DNA of 64,000 bases from Pollenia angustigena (Eukaryota > Arthropoda > Insecta > Diptera > Polleniidae): positions 208,137,253 to 208,201,252 of the forward strand of contig OV884060.1 in assembly GCA_930367215.1 (NCBI GenBank), read 5' to 3'. Numbering within the stretch: position 1 is the stretch's first letter; every line of letters begins with the position of its first letter. Both the position numbers and the translations under genes were made by a program. Under the pieces are notes generated by a model. It was not told where the DNA came from. It was given only the letters and a program-made list of their open reading frames with translations, and did no database searches. Shown here piece after piece: positions 54,707 through 64,000 of the stretch.

Positions 54707-55057
54707 GTACAAAACACATTCATACACACACACATTAACGTAAATATGTACAATAACATGCAGCAATTATACATTCGTTGTTGTTTTGTATCAATGATAC
54801 AAAGTAAGAACATTCAACCTTTTACACCCACAGGACGAAAAAAAATGCGACCAATAACTATTAATTTCGAAAATTCTGAATATATTTCACAAAGCAGTTC
54901 TAATTAACAGGTGACTTTTTGGGGGAATAGCATCGTTCAGTCACATAAAAGGAGAAAAGTCAAATTTCAATAATAAGATCACTTTTTTGGTGAAATGGTA
55001 AATAAATGCCAAGTGGCCTTTTAGCTAAATGTAAAGCTTTTATCCCAATAAAAAATG
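54707..55057. other. AT-rich spacer
   Basis: Contains a short CACACACACA tract near 54724; no gene. Confidence 0.35.
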
Positions 55058-55433
55058 AAGCTTCCAACGAAGCAGGTTTGTAAGGGAGAAACATAAAAGT
55101 TTCGCTTACCATTGCGCTTGCGGAAGACATAAATTTTATATGGCGAGTTCCCACTTTGAAGCAATACATTTTTGACACATGAAGCGCATTATTCAGCTCA
55201 TAAAAAAATTGTTGGATGTAACGATCAGCTTTACACACTGAATGTTTTGATACAGTTATTTTTTAGTATTCTCCCTTACAAACCTGCTTCGTGGTAAGGG
55301 AACGCCGTAGCACTTGAAATGTTATTTTTTTTTTAATAAAAGTTATTGAGAGTTCTTTCACTTACTTTACTGCATTTCTGTATGTCTTATTGCGTAGCGC
55401 ATATTTGTGCGTTTATTTTTTTAAATGTGCTTT
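55058..55433. mobile_element. Family K repeat, copy 2
   Basis: GAAGCTTCCAACGAAGCAGG .. CTCCCTTACAAACCTGCTTC, then GTCTTATTGCGTAGCGCATA, as in copy 1. The 92-codon minus frame at 54960-55238 overlaps it. Confidence 0.75.
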
Positions 55434-56022
55434 CAATGAAAATTTGACTTTTTAATAAAAAAATTGCTTTTTGCTAAAACTTATCACCTTAAGGCTCAAC
55501 CAGTATATGCATAGCCTTGCTAAACCTTACTTAAAAATTAACAAAAATTCTTTCAAATGTATTTAAGAAAACAAAAACAAAATAAAAAAAACATTTGATT
55601 CCGTACGGAATGTGCTTAAGCAAATGTCTGTTTCATTAAACTTAGCAAAAAGTTTCCTTCAGTTCAATATGGTTTGCCTCATATAATTTACATGTATTCG
55701 CTCATTCGCTTAAGCCAACTTAAGCACATTGTGGTTGGGCCTTTAGGTTTTAATTAGCCAAATTATAAGGGATTACTTTTGGGACATCGCGAACAAAAAA
55801 AAGTACTTTTTCTAGTAGTAAGTAGTCTTCTCGTCAAGTTCTTATTATTTGTCTGCTTATTTTGTAAGCAAAGTTTTTGCTGGGTTTTTAATAAAACTGA
55901 CTTTCTTAAAAAAACTTTTTTTTTTTTGTGTGTAAAATAAGTAACATATTTGTCCAACTCACAAGCTCGTAGTATCGCAGTATTCGTTGTCTTATCGCCT
56001 AATTATACTATATAGTATATTT
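55434..56022. other. AT-rich spacer, partial TIR scraps
   Basis: AAGTTTTTGCTGGGTTTTTA near 55867 resembles the ends of the elements at 23199 and 45121. No gene. Confidence 0.4.
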
Positions 56023-56616
56023 GAGGAGGTCCATAACAAAACGCAATAATTACATTTTTCAAGTTTTTTGATTTTTTGATTGAATCCCATTCTACACATT
56101 GAAATCTATATTACCTTTATTATAAAGCATTCCAAAACTCAATAACTACACTGCAGATCAATATCAAATATACTGGCCAAGAGCAAAAGGCAATAATTAC
56201 ACATCTTTGCGATAAATCTTCACAAGAAATTTTAAAACAGTCAACTTGATAAATAAATTATGCTCTGGTGGTAACTCTGAGATAACTGTAAAACGTAAGG
56301 AATTTTTGTTTAGTTAATATCTTTTGCTTTTGTTATGTTGATTGTGAGTAATATTTTCGTACAATTCATAGCAAAATGAAATAAATACTATGGATTCGGA
56401 CCAAAACGCAATAATTCCAAATTTGTTATCTAAATAACTTTAAAACAAACTGTCAGATAAAATAATTAATTTGTGATAATTATTATTTTTTGTAGACAAT
56501 AATACTTCAATAATTGTTTTTTAAAAAAATTATGTGCTACTTACTTCAATTACATTTTGTCGTTTATCCAAAAAAATGTTATGGTGTAATTATTGAGTTT
56601 TGTTATGGACCTCCTC
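56023..56616. mobile_element. TIR element with GAGGAGGTCCATAAC ends, 594 bp
   Basis: GAGGAGGTCCATAACAAAAC, GCAATAATTACA is mirrored by GTAATTATTGAG and TTTTGTTATGGACCTCCTC. ACGCAATAATT repeats internally near 56195 and 56410. Non-coding. Confidence 0.8.
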
Positions 56617-57894
56617 ATTTGTTATTGATAATTTTTAAACAAAAATGTTGTCTCATTAAACGATTGATTTTTATGTGTTTTAAAAAATGTTGAATTTATG
56701 CTTTGTTTGGTGAATTTGGAAAATCTTTTTGGAACCACAACCACACATTTAATTCTTCTGAATGATTAATATATGTTTCATTTATTTCAATTTATTTTTT
56801 AAGCTAATTTTATTAAAACTAGTGTTCGCTTTATGGTCAAAATTCGACCATAATTTTTTTTTTTTGTAAATATGAAGAAAACATTCATCTAATTATATAT
56901 GAATTTATTTGTTTCGAGCATTTATTTTTTCCTTCAAATTGGATCCATTTGGCGAGGGACCAACCTCCGGTTCATATTTGATCCTTTACGTGAGTTAATT
57001 TAATTTTGTAAGTTCAGTATAAAAGAAAGTCTCCTTTATATATTGTCATCCACTCAGGACGTTGTACGTTTAATTTTATTTCTATGTCTAATATTAACAA
57101 AAATTAATTAAAGTACCAGATGTAGAACGAAAAAGTACCAAAAAGCTCCCCTTACATGTTCTTATTCACCCAGTTTAATGTATAATTTTATCTTTATAGG
57201 TCGAATATTAACGAAAATTCAAAAAGTTCCAGATGAAAAACAAAAAATACCAGCATTTTTTATCTTTTAGGTTATCACTCACTCAGGATCCTACACCTAT
57301 AATATTATTTTTTTAAGTTCTATATTATAGCAAATTTAAAAATTATCACATGAAGCACAGAAAAGTAAAAAAAAAAAAAGAAATTTAGTTTCCCATATTT
57401 CCCCTTTTTTTCTCCCCAAAGAGGTTCGGTTGACAAACAAAGGAAGAAAGCGTTCTTAACTGTTTTGCCTGGTCTGATTTATATAGTCGAAATATTCGAA
57501 AACCGGTTTCTGATAAATGTCGAAAATCGATCACCCTAATTTTTTATTATTTGATAATTGAAAATAAATTTTTATTTATTTATTTTGCATTTGTGTTAGT
57601 AATAATTTTGAACGCTTATAACTCTGAAATTATTGAACAGATTTTAATAAAATATACATTGTGCACTTCTTTGAGTAAATACCTCTTAAATGGTGTATAT
57701 TTTGTTCAAATCGGTTGACATACAGAGGAGGAAAGTGTTCTGAACTGTTTTCCCTTAGCCGATTTTTAAAATTACTTATCAGCTAATAAATTATTACCAT
57801 TTCTTTTCAAATTAAAACTTCCATACCTGGCTTAAATTCATGCTATCAACCAATATGAATGGCAAATTTTACTCAAGAAGAAAAAATTAATAGC
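56617..57894. other. AT-rich stretch with DINE-like sub-repeats
   Basis: Around 57000-57330 blocks TCACTCAGGAC..GTAC / AAAGTACCAGATG recur about every 120-130 bp, possibly part of an unclassified element. ATTGAACAGATTTTAATAAA near 57637 resembles sequence in DINE-like interiors. No coding domain. Confidence 0.4.
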
Positions 57895-57903
57895 ATTGCA
57901 GCC

Positions 57904-58127
57904 AAGGTATAATTACACAAGGTAGACTCATTTGGGAGTGCAGACATGCTGCTCTATAAAAGGAACCGAGTTGTCAAAATTGTCTTCATATAAAACAAAA
58001 ACAATTTAACGCACACATGTACGAATTTTGGCTTATATACACGAAATTTGACGTTTGGGTTCCAACTAGGGGTAATCAGCTGACAAACATATGGGCCAAC
58101 GAGTTTACCTTGTGTAAATATACCTTG
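57904..58127. mobile_element. TIR element, 224 bp, with 9 bp duplication
   Basis: AAGGTATAATTACACAAGGT .. ACCTTGTGTAAATATACCTTG. ATTGCAGCC flanks it on both sides (57895-57903, 58128-58136). The last six bases of that duplication are the start of the family J MITE (GCAGCC). Confidence 0.8.
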
Positions 58128-58130
58128 ATT

Positions 58131-59274
58131 GCAGCCACACGATCAAGATTTTCTTGATAGTCTTTTTAGGGTTTCTAATTTCCCGGACGTTTTCTATTCC
58201 AGGGAAACGAAACAAAAAAAATCTTATTCCCGGGAATCCCGGGATTCTTTGAATTAAACAATGATTTCATTAAATGAGTTCAAGACAAAAGTTTTTACTT
58301 TTTTAAATGAATATACACATACATATACAACAGTCCAAAAAAAAAAATGTGCTTATTAATTCCACAGAAAACCAAATAAATTGTTACATTCATATGTACA
58401 TTAGGTATGAATTACTGCACGCGTTTTTGATTTCGATACGCTAGAACCCCCAATTTTGTGGCTCCTCATCGGGGTCAAAGTTAGGGGAAAACGGTACAAA
58501 AGCCAAAAAAGCTTCACAACTGTCCCTGAGTCGTTTCTAGAGGGGTAAAATGTAAGACTGACTCCCGCTAATATTTCCCCCCCTACATTTTTTATTAACA
58601 TACTAACCCTCTATCTGTGCTCCTTAAGGGGGCTCCCATACTAAATATTGTTTTTTATAAAATTACCCGCCACCGCCCTAACTAGCCCCAGGGTGGCCCT
58701 AGACGAATCAAATATATGACGGACCTCATATATTTTTGCTACCCGAGCACTTTTTCAGAACATACCTAGTCTCCATCTTTAATCATTAGGGTTGTCCTCA
58801 TACAAAAATTTCGAAATTCCGTTACCCCTGACTTCATAGACGACAAATTCTTTTTTTAAGATTTTTTCTGGCTTTTGTATTTTCTTGACATTTATTTTTT
58901 TAAAATTTGTAGATGGTTCTGCTGTATCGTGTACATTATAATTTTCTACTTCAAGAAGCTTTTTAGACATTTCATCAGAAATTGATTTATTGGCGTAGAA
59001 ACAATAGTTCGATTTGTAACTAGTTTTTAGTAATTTTAGTAAATAATATATTTTTATTGCTCGTTTTTTGATTTTAAAGATGCTAACAAATTAAAATTTC
59101 AAAAAATTTAAAATTCCAAACAAATTAAAACAAAATTTAATTTTCCAAACAAATGGAAAGGTGAAATTCAAAGCCATTTCGTGGTCAATTTAAAAAGTGT
59201 GTGTGTTAGTAAAAAAGTGAGAACGTATTGCAAATTGAAAGGAATTGAAAGAAAAAACTTGATCGTGTTGCTGC
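58131..59274. mobile_element. Family J MITE, copy 2, with insertion
   Basis: GCAGCCACACGATCAAGATT at the left; AAACTTGATCGTGTTGCTGC at the right. The family J interior (AGCCATTTCGTGGTCAATTT) is at 59150-59240. A ~900 bp insert (58170-59080) begins GGTTTCTAATTTCCCGG with TTCCCGGGAATCCCGGG and includes GAACCCCCAATTTTGTGG, resembling the start of the ~480 bp repeat at 19262. Confidence 0.7.
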
Positions 59275-61158
59275 TATGAAAAACCAAGAGTGAAGCAAAA
59301 AAATATAACTAAAATTAAATAAACAGCTTTTTTAGTTTTATTTTTCATATTTTTTTTTTTTATTAATTGGTAAAAAGAAATTTAGTTATCTTCTTAAACA
59401 GCTTACTCAAAGAATTGACGACAATGTACTTTAAATTGATATCTTCCATTTTTGACATTCAGGAATACGACAAAGTAACGTTGCAACAAATTTATCTATT
59501 CACAAGTGCATAAAGAAAAATAGTATTTTTAAAACGATAAGCCATGCGACAGAGCTTGGGAACTGGACAACTATGATACTACAAGAAATTGCCCTATTAA
59601 TTGGGCAATTTTTTCATGCTATTTGAATGAAAAATATAGTTTTGCATATTTTTAGGTTTTTTCCAAAAAAAATAATTTTTGATTTATTTTGCATAATAAA
59701 CATACGTTTTTTAAAAAAGTCAATGTTTTGCAGTAACAAAATTAAAATGTATATCGGAGTCAATTAATTTGTTTATGCTTTTTCTTATATCGAAATTTCT
59801 AACAAGAACTTAAAGAAATTACAGCGGGTTAAGATTCTCTAAAATAACGGTTACTGAACAATTTAAGATGTTTTGTTTTTGATAGTGGTTTATTTAAAAG
59901 TGCAAAAAAAATAACTTAAAAGAACCTTTAATGCTCATAGTAATAGTGTAACATTTTGTACGCTTTAAATTAACTATCGAAAATCGATGGTGTAAAATCA
60001 GTGTTATTAAGCGTACGGCACGCACAACCAGAAACGATATCTATTTTTTTAGTGTTTGCGTATTAGTGCACAACCCTTAATACCGTTAATAACAAATTTA
60101 ATTAAAGTAACTAACTTAATGTAGTGTTCTATTTCTCCTTATAAAACAGAACAATTGTAGTGATTTTTTGTTAAAAACACATACTTATGTACTTATGGGT
60201 AAATCCAAAGTGTTGAACGTGACAGTCGTACGCATCAAAAATGCAATAACATTTTAAACAACAAATATTTTTACGAACTCTAAGCGCTTAAATTATAGCA
60301 CTAAGAAAGCACTGTTATCTATGCTAAAGTTTTTGGAGGACGCGATTCTAGTCTAGAAGTAGTTTTTGTGGCCATGTATAAAAAGGCGTAATTCAGCGAA
60401 ACGTGGCACAATTTTTTAATCAAACTACTTTCAGAATTTTACATAGCAATGTAACATTCAAATTTCTTGGTTTGATTCCAAAATCTTCTGTATTTTCTTG
60501 TTGTCGATACGTGACATTCCGAACGTGAAATTTTTTCCGTAATAATTTAACTGAACAATGATTAAAATAAAATAAAAATTTACCGTTAATCCGAATAACA
60601 TATTTCTCTTTGAACTCTTCCTTAGATTACATACCATATAAGAAAATGTTTTTGGAATAATTTTGATCAAATATCTCTTCTTTTAAGGAAGATAATATTT
60701 AAGAAAACATGCAATAAAACATGCTCACAAATAAGAAATTACGTTTGCACAATTTTGCAGTCTTATTATTCATCTAAGTGAACCAATTTATGGGTAAATT
60801 TATAAAATTAGTAAAATCTAAATATTTCTCTTTAATAACTTTTAAATTTTCGGTCACGGTGGACCTTTTGGTGGAAATGCCAATATTTTGTTTAAGTTAA
60901 CTATTTTTTTGTTGCGTTTACCAGCCAAAAGAGCGCTGAGCCCTACTAAAACGAACGAAAAGAAATGTTTTTTTAAGGTATTCACTACACAAACACTATT
61001 AAGCTGGAGGTACACACCACGCGTTAAGCGCCTTTTCGTTGCCTACGCATTTAAAAAGAAAAATCTGTGCACATAGTTATATGTAGCAAGTTACATGCAC
61101 AAAAGCGTTGAATGCATTGAGCCGTTGAAAGCGAAAACCAGGCTACTTTCTACTTTTG
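59275..61158. other. AT-rich stretch, no gene
   Basis: Scattered fragments related to the 5176-5667 foldback at 60120-60170 and near 60985. Frames at 60458-60670 and 60888-61076 show no domain. Confidence 0.4.
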
Positions 61159-62332
61159 CACGTAGAGAAAAAACATGGTTAAATATGGTCACCTCCAACC
61201 AAACTATTGCCAAAAAAAAAACATTTTAAACATATTATGGTTAATATAACCATATAATTGTAAGCAACAAACATATTATGGTTAAATTAGTAATTCATCA
61301 AGAACCCACAACCATATTATGGTTGCCTCCAAAAATGTTATGGTTAAATATGATAATAATTTGTTTTTAAATTTACAATAGTATTATCCTCTTTTCCAAG
61401 AGCAACAAACTTTGGTGGAAAACCAACCATGCTATTGTAAGTGCTTAACAAATTCTTTTTATTATTGAACATAACATGTTTGGAGGCAACAACTATATGG
61501 TGGGTGCTTCTTGATGGAGGCCAAATTTAACCATAATATGGTTATCGCAGGCAATAATATGGTTATATTAAACATAATTAGGGATGTACTGGAAATCGAA
61601 AACGCAAAACGCAAGAATTAAGAAGTGGTTTTTAATACACTTTTAATCAAATTTTTATAATTTTTTTTATAATAATAATAGATAAATATTTGCCATAAAA
61701 TTCTTTTAATACAGAAATCTTGTAAAAAAAAACGACTTGTAAAATTCTTGCGTTTTGCGTTTTCGATTTCCAGCACACCCCTGAATATATTTAAAATTTT
61801 CTTTAAAAATAGTTTGGTTGGAGGTGAATATACATTTAAACATGTTTTTTCTCTGAGTGTGTAAGCGTCACAAGTAGCGTTTGAACAAATCAGCTGATAA
61901 GGCATAAAAATCATGCAATACGTGGAGGCAAAAAAGAGTGGTGTGGAAGAAAAAGAAAATTTTAAACATATTACGTTTAAAATAACCATATTATTGTCAC
62001 CGTCAACCATATAATGGTTAAATAAGTCCTCCATCAAGAAGTCACAACCATATTATGGTTGCCTCCAAACATGTTATGGTTAAAAATAACTAAAATATGC
62101 TTAACACCTATAATAGCATGATGGTTGGTTTTCAACCACAGTATGTTGCTCTTTTAACACAAATTATTGTCATATTTAGCCATAACATGTTAAGAGGCAA
62201 CCATAATATGATTGTGGTTTCTTGATGTATGACATATTTAACTATATGGTTTAAAAATAATATGTTTAAAATTTTCTTTAAAAATAGTTTTGTTAGAGGT
62301 GACCATATTTAAACATGTTTTTCTCTGCGTGT
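61159..62332. mobile_element. Foldback-like element rich in ATTATGGTTGCCTCC
   Basis: CACGTAGAGAAAAAACATGG at the left; CATGTTTTTCTCTGCGTG at the right. A further inner copy of the right end (ACATGTTTTTTCTCTGAGTG) lies at 61841-61860. Within, AACCATATTATGGTTGCCTC (61309, 62044), ACATGTTATGGTTAAA and TTGATGGAGG/CATCAAGAA repeat in both orientations. Interrupted by 61580-61782. Confidence 0.75.
61580..61782. mobile_element. Nested TIR element, ~203 bp
   Basis: AGGGATGTACTGGAAATCGA, AAACGCAAAACGCAAGAATT is mirrored by AATTCTTGCGTTTTGCGTTT and TCGATTTCCAGCACACCCCT. TIR ~40 bp. Confidence 0.8.
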
Positions 62333-62895
62333 AGGTAAGACATATTTATACGTGCCAAAATTCTGAAAAATTCGTTACATCACAGATATCAGCTAGATAT
62401 CTGTTTGTAGAAAATGCGGGCATAAGAGTTGAAAATACAATATCAAATTATTTTTGTAAATCAGACCTTCAGCACCCTTAATTTTATTAAAAACGTGACT
62501 TTTTACTAAAATAAAGATATTTTTAACTCGCGTAAAAACTTTGCGATCAACAGAGCCAATTGTATTTTAAAAATATAATTTTTTTCTGCAAATCTGACTT
62601 TACAGGTTAATAGCGAATAAACATTTCATTAAGAAAATAAAAATTGTTTTCGAACAACGTGACTCTTTGATAAAAACAAGAACATAGTTTTCGGTGGAAA
62701 CGTTTTTTGTTTATCGTAAAATTGTATTTATGGTGTAAATTTTCAAAGTAAATGTGGCTTGTTGATAAAAATTAGTCACTTTTTTGTTAAAAAAAAAGAC
62801 TAAATGGTAATATTTAGATAAAAAATAATTAGTATTGTGGTTATTTTGTCGAAGTATTTATGGTTTTTAATCCAAATTTTTTTTTTTTTTTTTTT
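62333..62895. other. AT-rich spacer with dispersed 50 bp repeat
   Basis: AATAATTAGTATTGTGGTTA at 62824 is the third copy of the repeat at 6411 and 6961. A T-run at 62877-62895 borders the mariner element. Confidence 0.5.
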
Positions 62896-64000
62896 AAAGG
62901 GTGGTTAAATTGTAAGGGCCGATGTTGAATGTGAACCACACCTAAACGCCAAGTTTTTTTCCGAATTTTATTTGACATTTCTCTATTTCAGACTTACTCA
63001 ATTTGAACCATGGAGAGATACACAATCCAACAACGTGTAAAAGTTATCCAGACTTATAATGAAAATGGGCGTTCAAATCAAAACGCATATCGCGCACTTC
63101 GTGATTTTTTTGGTCAATTTGATCGTCCAAATGTGCGTACAATCGCAAAAATCGTGGAAAAATTCGAGCAAACCGGGTCTGTAGAAGATGTGAGAACACC
63201 AGTGCATGCTCGTACAGCTCGTACTGCAGGAAATATTGCTGCTGTTCGCGATAGTGTGGCTGAAGAGCCGTCCACCTCAACTCGTCGTCGTGCCCAACAA
63301 TTGCACCTCTCACGCTCGTCGTTGATGAACATTATGCATAAAGACTTGCATTTACACGCTTACAAGGTGCAATTGGCTCAAGAACTAAAGCCTCTTGACC
63401 ATTCCAAACGTCGTGAATGGGCAGAATGGTGGCAAGAAATGGCAACAGTGGATGATAAATTTTCGAAGAAAATCATCTTCAGTGATGAGGCACATTGCCG
63501 CATTTGGGCGAATGAGAATCCAAGAGTGATTGTCGAAAAACCAATGCACCCACAAAGAGTGACTGTTTGGTGCGGATTATGGGCTGGCGGCATCATCGGG
63601 CCGTATTTTTTCCAAAATGAGGCCGGTCAGGCAGTTACTGTGAATGGTGTTCGCTATCGTGAGATGATAACGAACTTTTTATGGCCCGAATTGGAAGATA
63701 TGGATGTGGACGATATGTGGTTTCAGCAGCACGGTGCCACTTGCCACACAGCTAACGAAACAATAGCTCTTTTGCGCAACAAATTCAATGGCCGTGTTAT
63801 CTCACGTAATGGCGATGTCAATTGGCCGCCAAGATCATGTGATTTGACACCGTTGGACTATTTTCTTTGGGGTTATTTGAAAGAAAAGGTGTACGTCGAT
63901 AAGCCAGCAATAATTCAAGAGCTAAAGGATGAGATAATTCGGCACATTAACGGCATAGAACCTCCATTATGCCTCAGGGTCATCGAAAATTTGGACCATC
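62896..64000 (+). mobile_element. Mariner-like element, near full length, cut by window end
   Basis: The left TIR AAAGGGTGGTTAAATTGTAA, GGGCCGATGTTGAATG resembles that of 50903 (AAAGGGTGGTCCAACC .. GATGTTAATTG). A short leader of ~114 bp precedes the start codon. The right end lies outside the window. Confidence 0.85.
63010..64000 (+). CDS. Mariner-like (DD41D/rosa-type) transposase, partial
   Basis: ATG at 63010 opens 330 codons without a stop to the window edge. Residues ~1-60 (MERYTIQQRVKVIQTY, NGRSNQNAYRALRDFF, NVRTIAKIVEKFEQTGSV) look like the first helix-turn-helix DNA-binding domain; 85-125 (STSTRRRAQQL, SRSSLMNIM) like the second. Catalytic core: IIFSDEAH holds Asp159; MWFQQHGATCHT has His241 where the family, including the 30.1 and 51.4 kb copies here, has the second Asp; WPPRSCDLTPLDYFLW has Asp283, 41 residues beyond position 241 (DD41D spacing). 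After SDEAH the sequence jumps to CRIW, lacking the FHGYINKQN stretch of the 30 kb copy. An intact enzyme excises and reinserts its element at TA. With a changed catalytic residue and a core deletion it is probably inactive despite the open frame. Confidence 0.9.
   Translation, partial: MERYTIQQRVKVIQTYNENGRSNQNAYRALRDFFGQFDRPNVRTIAKIVEKFEQTGSVEDVRTPVHARTARTAGNIAAVRDSVAEEPSTSTRRRAQQLHLSRSSLMNIMHKDLHLHAYKVQLAQELKPLDHSKRREWAEWWQEMATVDDKFSKKIIFSDEAHCRIWANENPRVIVEKPMHPQRVTVWCGLWAGGIIGPYFFQNEAGQAVTVNGVRYREMITNFLWPELEDMDVDDMWFQQHGATCHTANETIALLRNKFNGRVISRNGDVNWPPRSCDLTPLDYFLWGYLKEKVYVDKPAIIQELKDEIIRHINGIEPPLCLRVIENLDH

Noticed and set aside
54305..54743. Overlapping open frames on both strands, 60-86 codons
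   Set aside because: Symmetric by-products of the 406 bp palindrome, which lacks stops because of its CG-rich GTCGT words.

Overview
The window is A+T-rich animal nuclear DNA, almost certainly from a fly (Diptera, probably a large-genome calyptrate or acalyptrate). Three things point there: several interspersed elements that look like Drosophila INE-1/DINE-1, Jockey-type and related non-LTR retrotransposons, and mariner-like transposases with a DD41D-type spacing as in the rosa lineage. I see no host protein-coding exon, no rRNA and no convincing functional tRNA gene. The window reads as a large intron or intergenic/heterochromatic stretch built from layers of decayed and nested mobile elements. 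All family letters below are informal labels for this window.

Layout. 0.5-5 kb: a small inverted-repeat element, a 1.6 kb DINE-1-like element (minus), a TIR-element fragment and plain AT-rich sequence. 5-11 kb: foldback elements and MITEs nested three deep, with a hAT transposase scrap at 9.2-9.4 kb. 11-14.5 kb: a mariner scrap, a CATA microsatellite, a hAT end and a broken non-LTR reverse transcriptase (minus). 14.5-16.7 kb: unique AT-rich DNA. 16.7-21.7 kb: DINE-like elements and MITEs inside one another, then three copies of a roughly 480 bp repeat, two direct and one inverted. 21.7-24.3 kb: a decayed Jockey-type element (minus) split by a 999 bp TIR element that carries a tRNA-like/SINE unit. 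24.3-29.4 kb: more DINE-like elements, one inside another. 29.7-30.7 kb: a mariner copy split by a palindromic MITE. 32.2-34.6 kb: a hAT-like element holding a non-LTR RT, which holds a MITE. 35.0-35.5 kb: an RNase H remnant. 36.4-38.6 kb: a hAT-like element with a perfect 8 bp target duplication and two nested insertions. 38.7-46.6 kb: pogo-like and other MITEs plus second copies of earlier families. 46.6-52.2 kb: a family with ~140 bp internal repeats (two inverted copies), a hAT-like element and a 767 bp mariner deletion derivative. 53.4-54.7 kb: an exact 106 bp tandem array beside a 406 bp palindrome. 55-62.3 kb: more MITEs and foldbacks. 62.9-64 kb: a mariner-like transposase, open for 330 codons and cut by the window edge.

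The transposase copies explain some of the non-autonomous elements (TA, 8 bp or 3 bp target duplications), but no source of active mobilisation is visible: every coding copy has stops, frameshifts, deletions or a lost catalytic residue. The most informative observations are natural empty sites inside the window (paralogous copies lacking an insertion), which fix element boundaries and target duplications, and a MITE sitting at mirror-image positions of a foldback element but in the same orientation. Coordinates of repeats were read by eye and may be off by a few bases.
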